The notes beneath the pieces were generated by a model. That model had not been told where the DNA came from. It made no database searches and was given only the letters and a program-made list of their open reading frames with translations. Below are positions 7,566 through 7,822 of a stretch of DNA of 7,822 nt, piece after piece. The DNA is taken from positions 1-7,822 of the forward strand of contig JALOSD010000188.1 of the NCBI GenBank assembly GCA_025458585.1, in the 5' to 3' direction. The DNA comes from Burkholderiaceae bacterium. GTDB lineage: Bacteria; Pseudomonadota; Gammaproteobacteria; Burkholderiales; Burkholderiaceae_C. Made by a program: the position numbers and the translations under genes. Numbering within the stretch: position 1 is the first letter of the stretch; each line of letters starts with the position of its first letter.

Positions 7566-7570
7566 CTTTC

Positions 7571-7599
7571 ATTGTAGCGGCAAGGCACCCCGCGGGAAC
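7571..7599 (-). promoter_or_regulatory. Putative promoter of the small RNA
   Basis: The minus strand has TACAAT at 7576-7571, a five-of-six match to the sigma-70 -10 box, correctly placed to start an RNA near 7565. At a 17-base distance the -35 position reads GTTCCC, a poor match, so either an activator is used or the -10 box carries the promoter. The inverted repeat GCGGG-AA-CCCGC (7592-7603) overlaps this -35 position and could be an operator. Confidence 0.45.
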
Positions 7600-7822
7600 C
7601 CGCACCAATGCTCGTTCTGCGGTCGTTGCAGGGCTCCAACAGGCCAAACCATTCACAGCTTGTCCACAGCCTCGACCCGCTTTGAAGGTGTGAGCGCTCG
7701 CATGCTCCGAGACCGCCGGAGAGATCGCCAAACCGACGCGACGCAGGCGGGATTCTAGCCGGCCCGTGCAGCAATGCCGGGCTACAGTGCAGGAAAGTCA
7801 GTGTGCGCTCGCGTCGATCTCG
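7577..7822. other. Non-coding stretch at the right edge
   Basis: About 245 bases without a convincing gene on either strand. The open frames here are short, rich in Arg, Ser and Cys and run through the terminator or out of the window. Besides the weak promoter elements noted, it holds TTGTCCACA (7660-7668), one mismatch from a DnaA box, and TACAGT (7783-7788) on the plus strand, which might belong to a divergent gene starting beyond the edge. No tRNA or rRNA is seen. Confidence 0.5.
7752..7757 (-). promoter_or_regulatory. Possible second leftward -10 box
   Basis: TAGAAT on the minus strand, in the context GGCTAGAATCC, looks like a betaproteobacterial -10 box. No good -35 box lies at 16-18 bases. 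If active, it would start a transcript of about 245 bases ending at the same terminator at 7501. Confidence 0.25.

Noticed and set aside
7660..7668. TTGTCCACA as a DnaA box
   Set aside because: A single site with one mismatch, no cluster of boxes, no AT-rich segment and no dnaA or dnaN nearby; chance occurrence is likely.
7324..7731. Minus-strand open frame of 135 codons crossing the small RNA and terminator
   Set aside because: It reads through a strong intrinsic terminator and the repeat array, has no ribosome binding site and resembles no family; the open frame is explained by base composition.
7577..7745. 6S RNA or tmRNA upstream of the terminator
   Set aside because: GGAGCATGCGAG recalls part of 6S RNA, but I find no closing stem between the ends and no tRNA-like ends or tag reading frame for tmRNA.
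7405..7758. Plus-strand open frame with CSFCGRC, resembling a small zinc-binding protein
   Set aside because: The Cys residues come from the non-coding stretch, it runs against the candidate small RNA, and no start signal or codon bias supports it.

Overview
The window is one GC-rich, almost fully coding stretch on the minus strand that reads from right to left. The gene order is lepA, lepB, a DUF4845 pseudopilin-like gene, rnc, era, recO, pdxJ, acpS, nagZ. This order, the protein sequences and the very strong G/C bias at third codon positions point to a betaproteobacterium of the order Burkholderiales (Comamonadaceae or the Rubrivivax/Leptothrix group). That placement rests on recognition, not on a database search.

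Region by region (plus-strand coordinates): 1-710 is nagZ, cut off by the left edge. 707-2681 holds acpS, pdxJ and recO, joined by 4-base stop/start overlaps. 2689-3606 is era. 3607-3681 is a short gap with a GC-rich inverted repeat. 3682-4290 is rnc, 4294-4665 DUF4845, 4683-5648 lepB and 5648-7327 lepA. 7328-7822 has no convincing protein gene. Next to lepA it holds an imperfect tandem repeat of palindromic units (7329-7485). Beyond that lies a strong intrinsic terminator for minus-strand transcription (7501-7534), which forms the 3' end of a compact two-hairpin candidate small RNA with a TACAAT -10 box (7571-7576).

The genes form a housekeeping operon that joins translation (LepA), protein export (LepB), RNA processing and ribosome maturation (RNase III, Era), DNA repair (RecO), pyridoxal phosphate synthesis (PdxJ), acyl-carrier-protein activation (AcpS) and peptidoglycan recycling (NagZ). 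The very short gaps and overlaps suggest co-transcription and translational coupling.

The unusual part is three in-frame gaps relative to family members. LepA lacks about 43 residues, including switch I/G2. RNase III lacks about 36 residues, including the signature NERLEFLGD and two of its four metal ligands. NagZ lacks about 8-12 residues of a helix. The other six genes look intact. All three shortened genes are dispensable in E. coli, and each junction keeps the frame. Either this is a lineage with real non-polar losses in rnc and lepA, or the assembly has dropped segments here; reads across the three junctions would decide. The second item of interest is the candidate small RNA plus the palindromic repeats in front of lepA.
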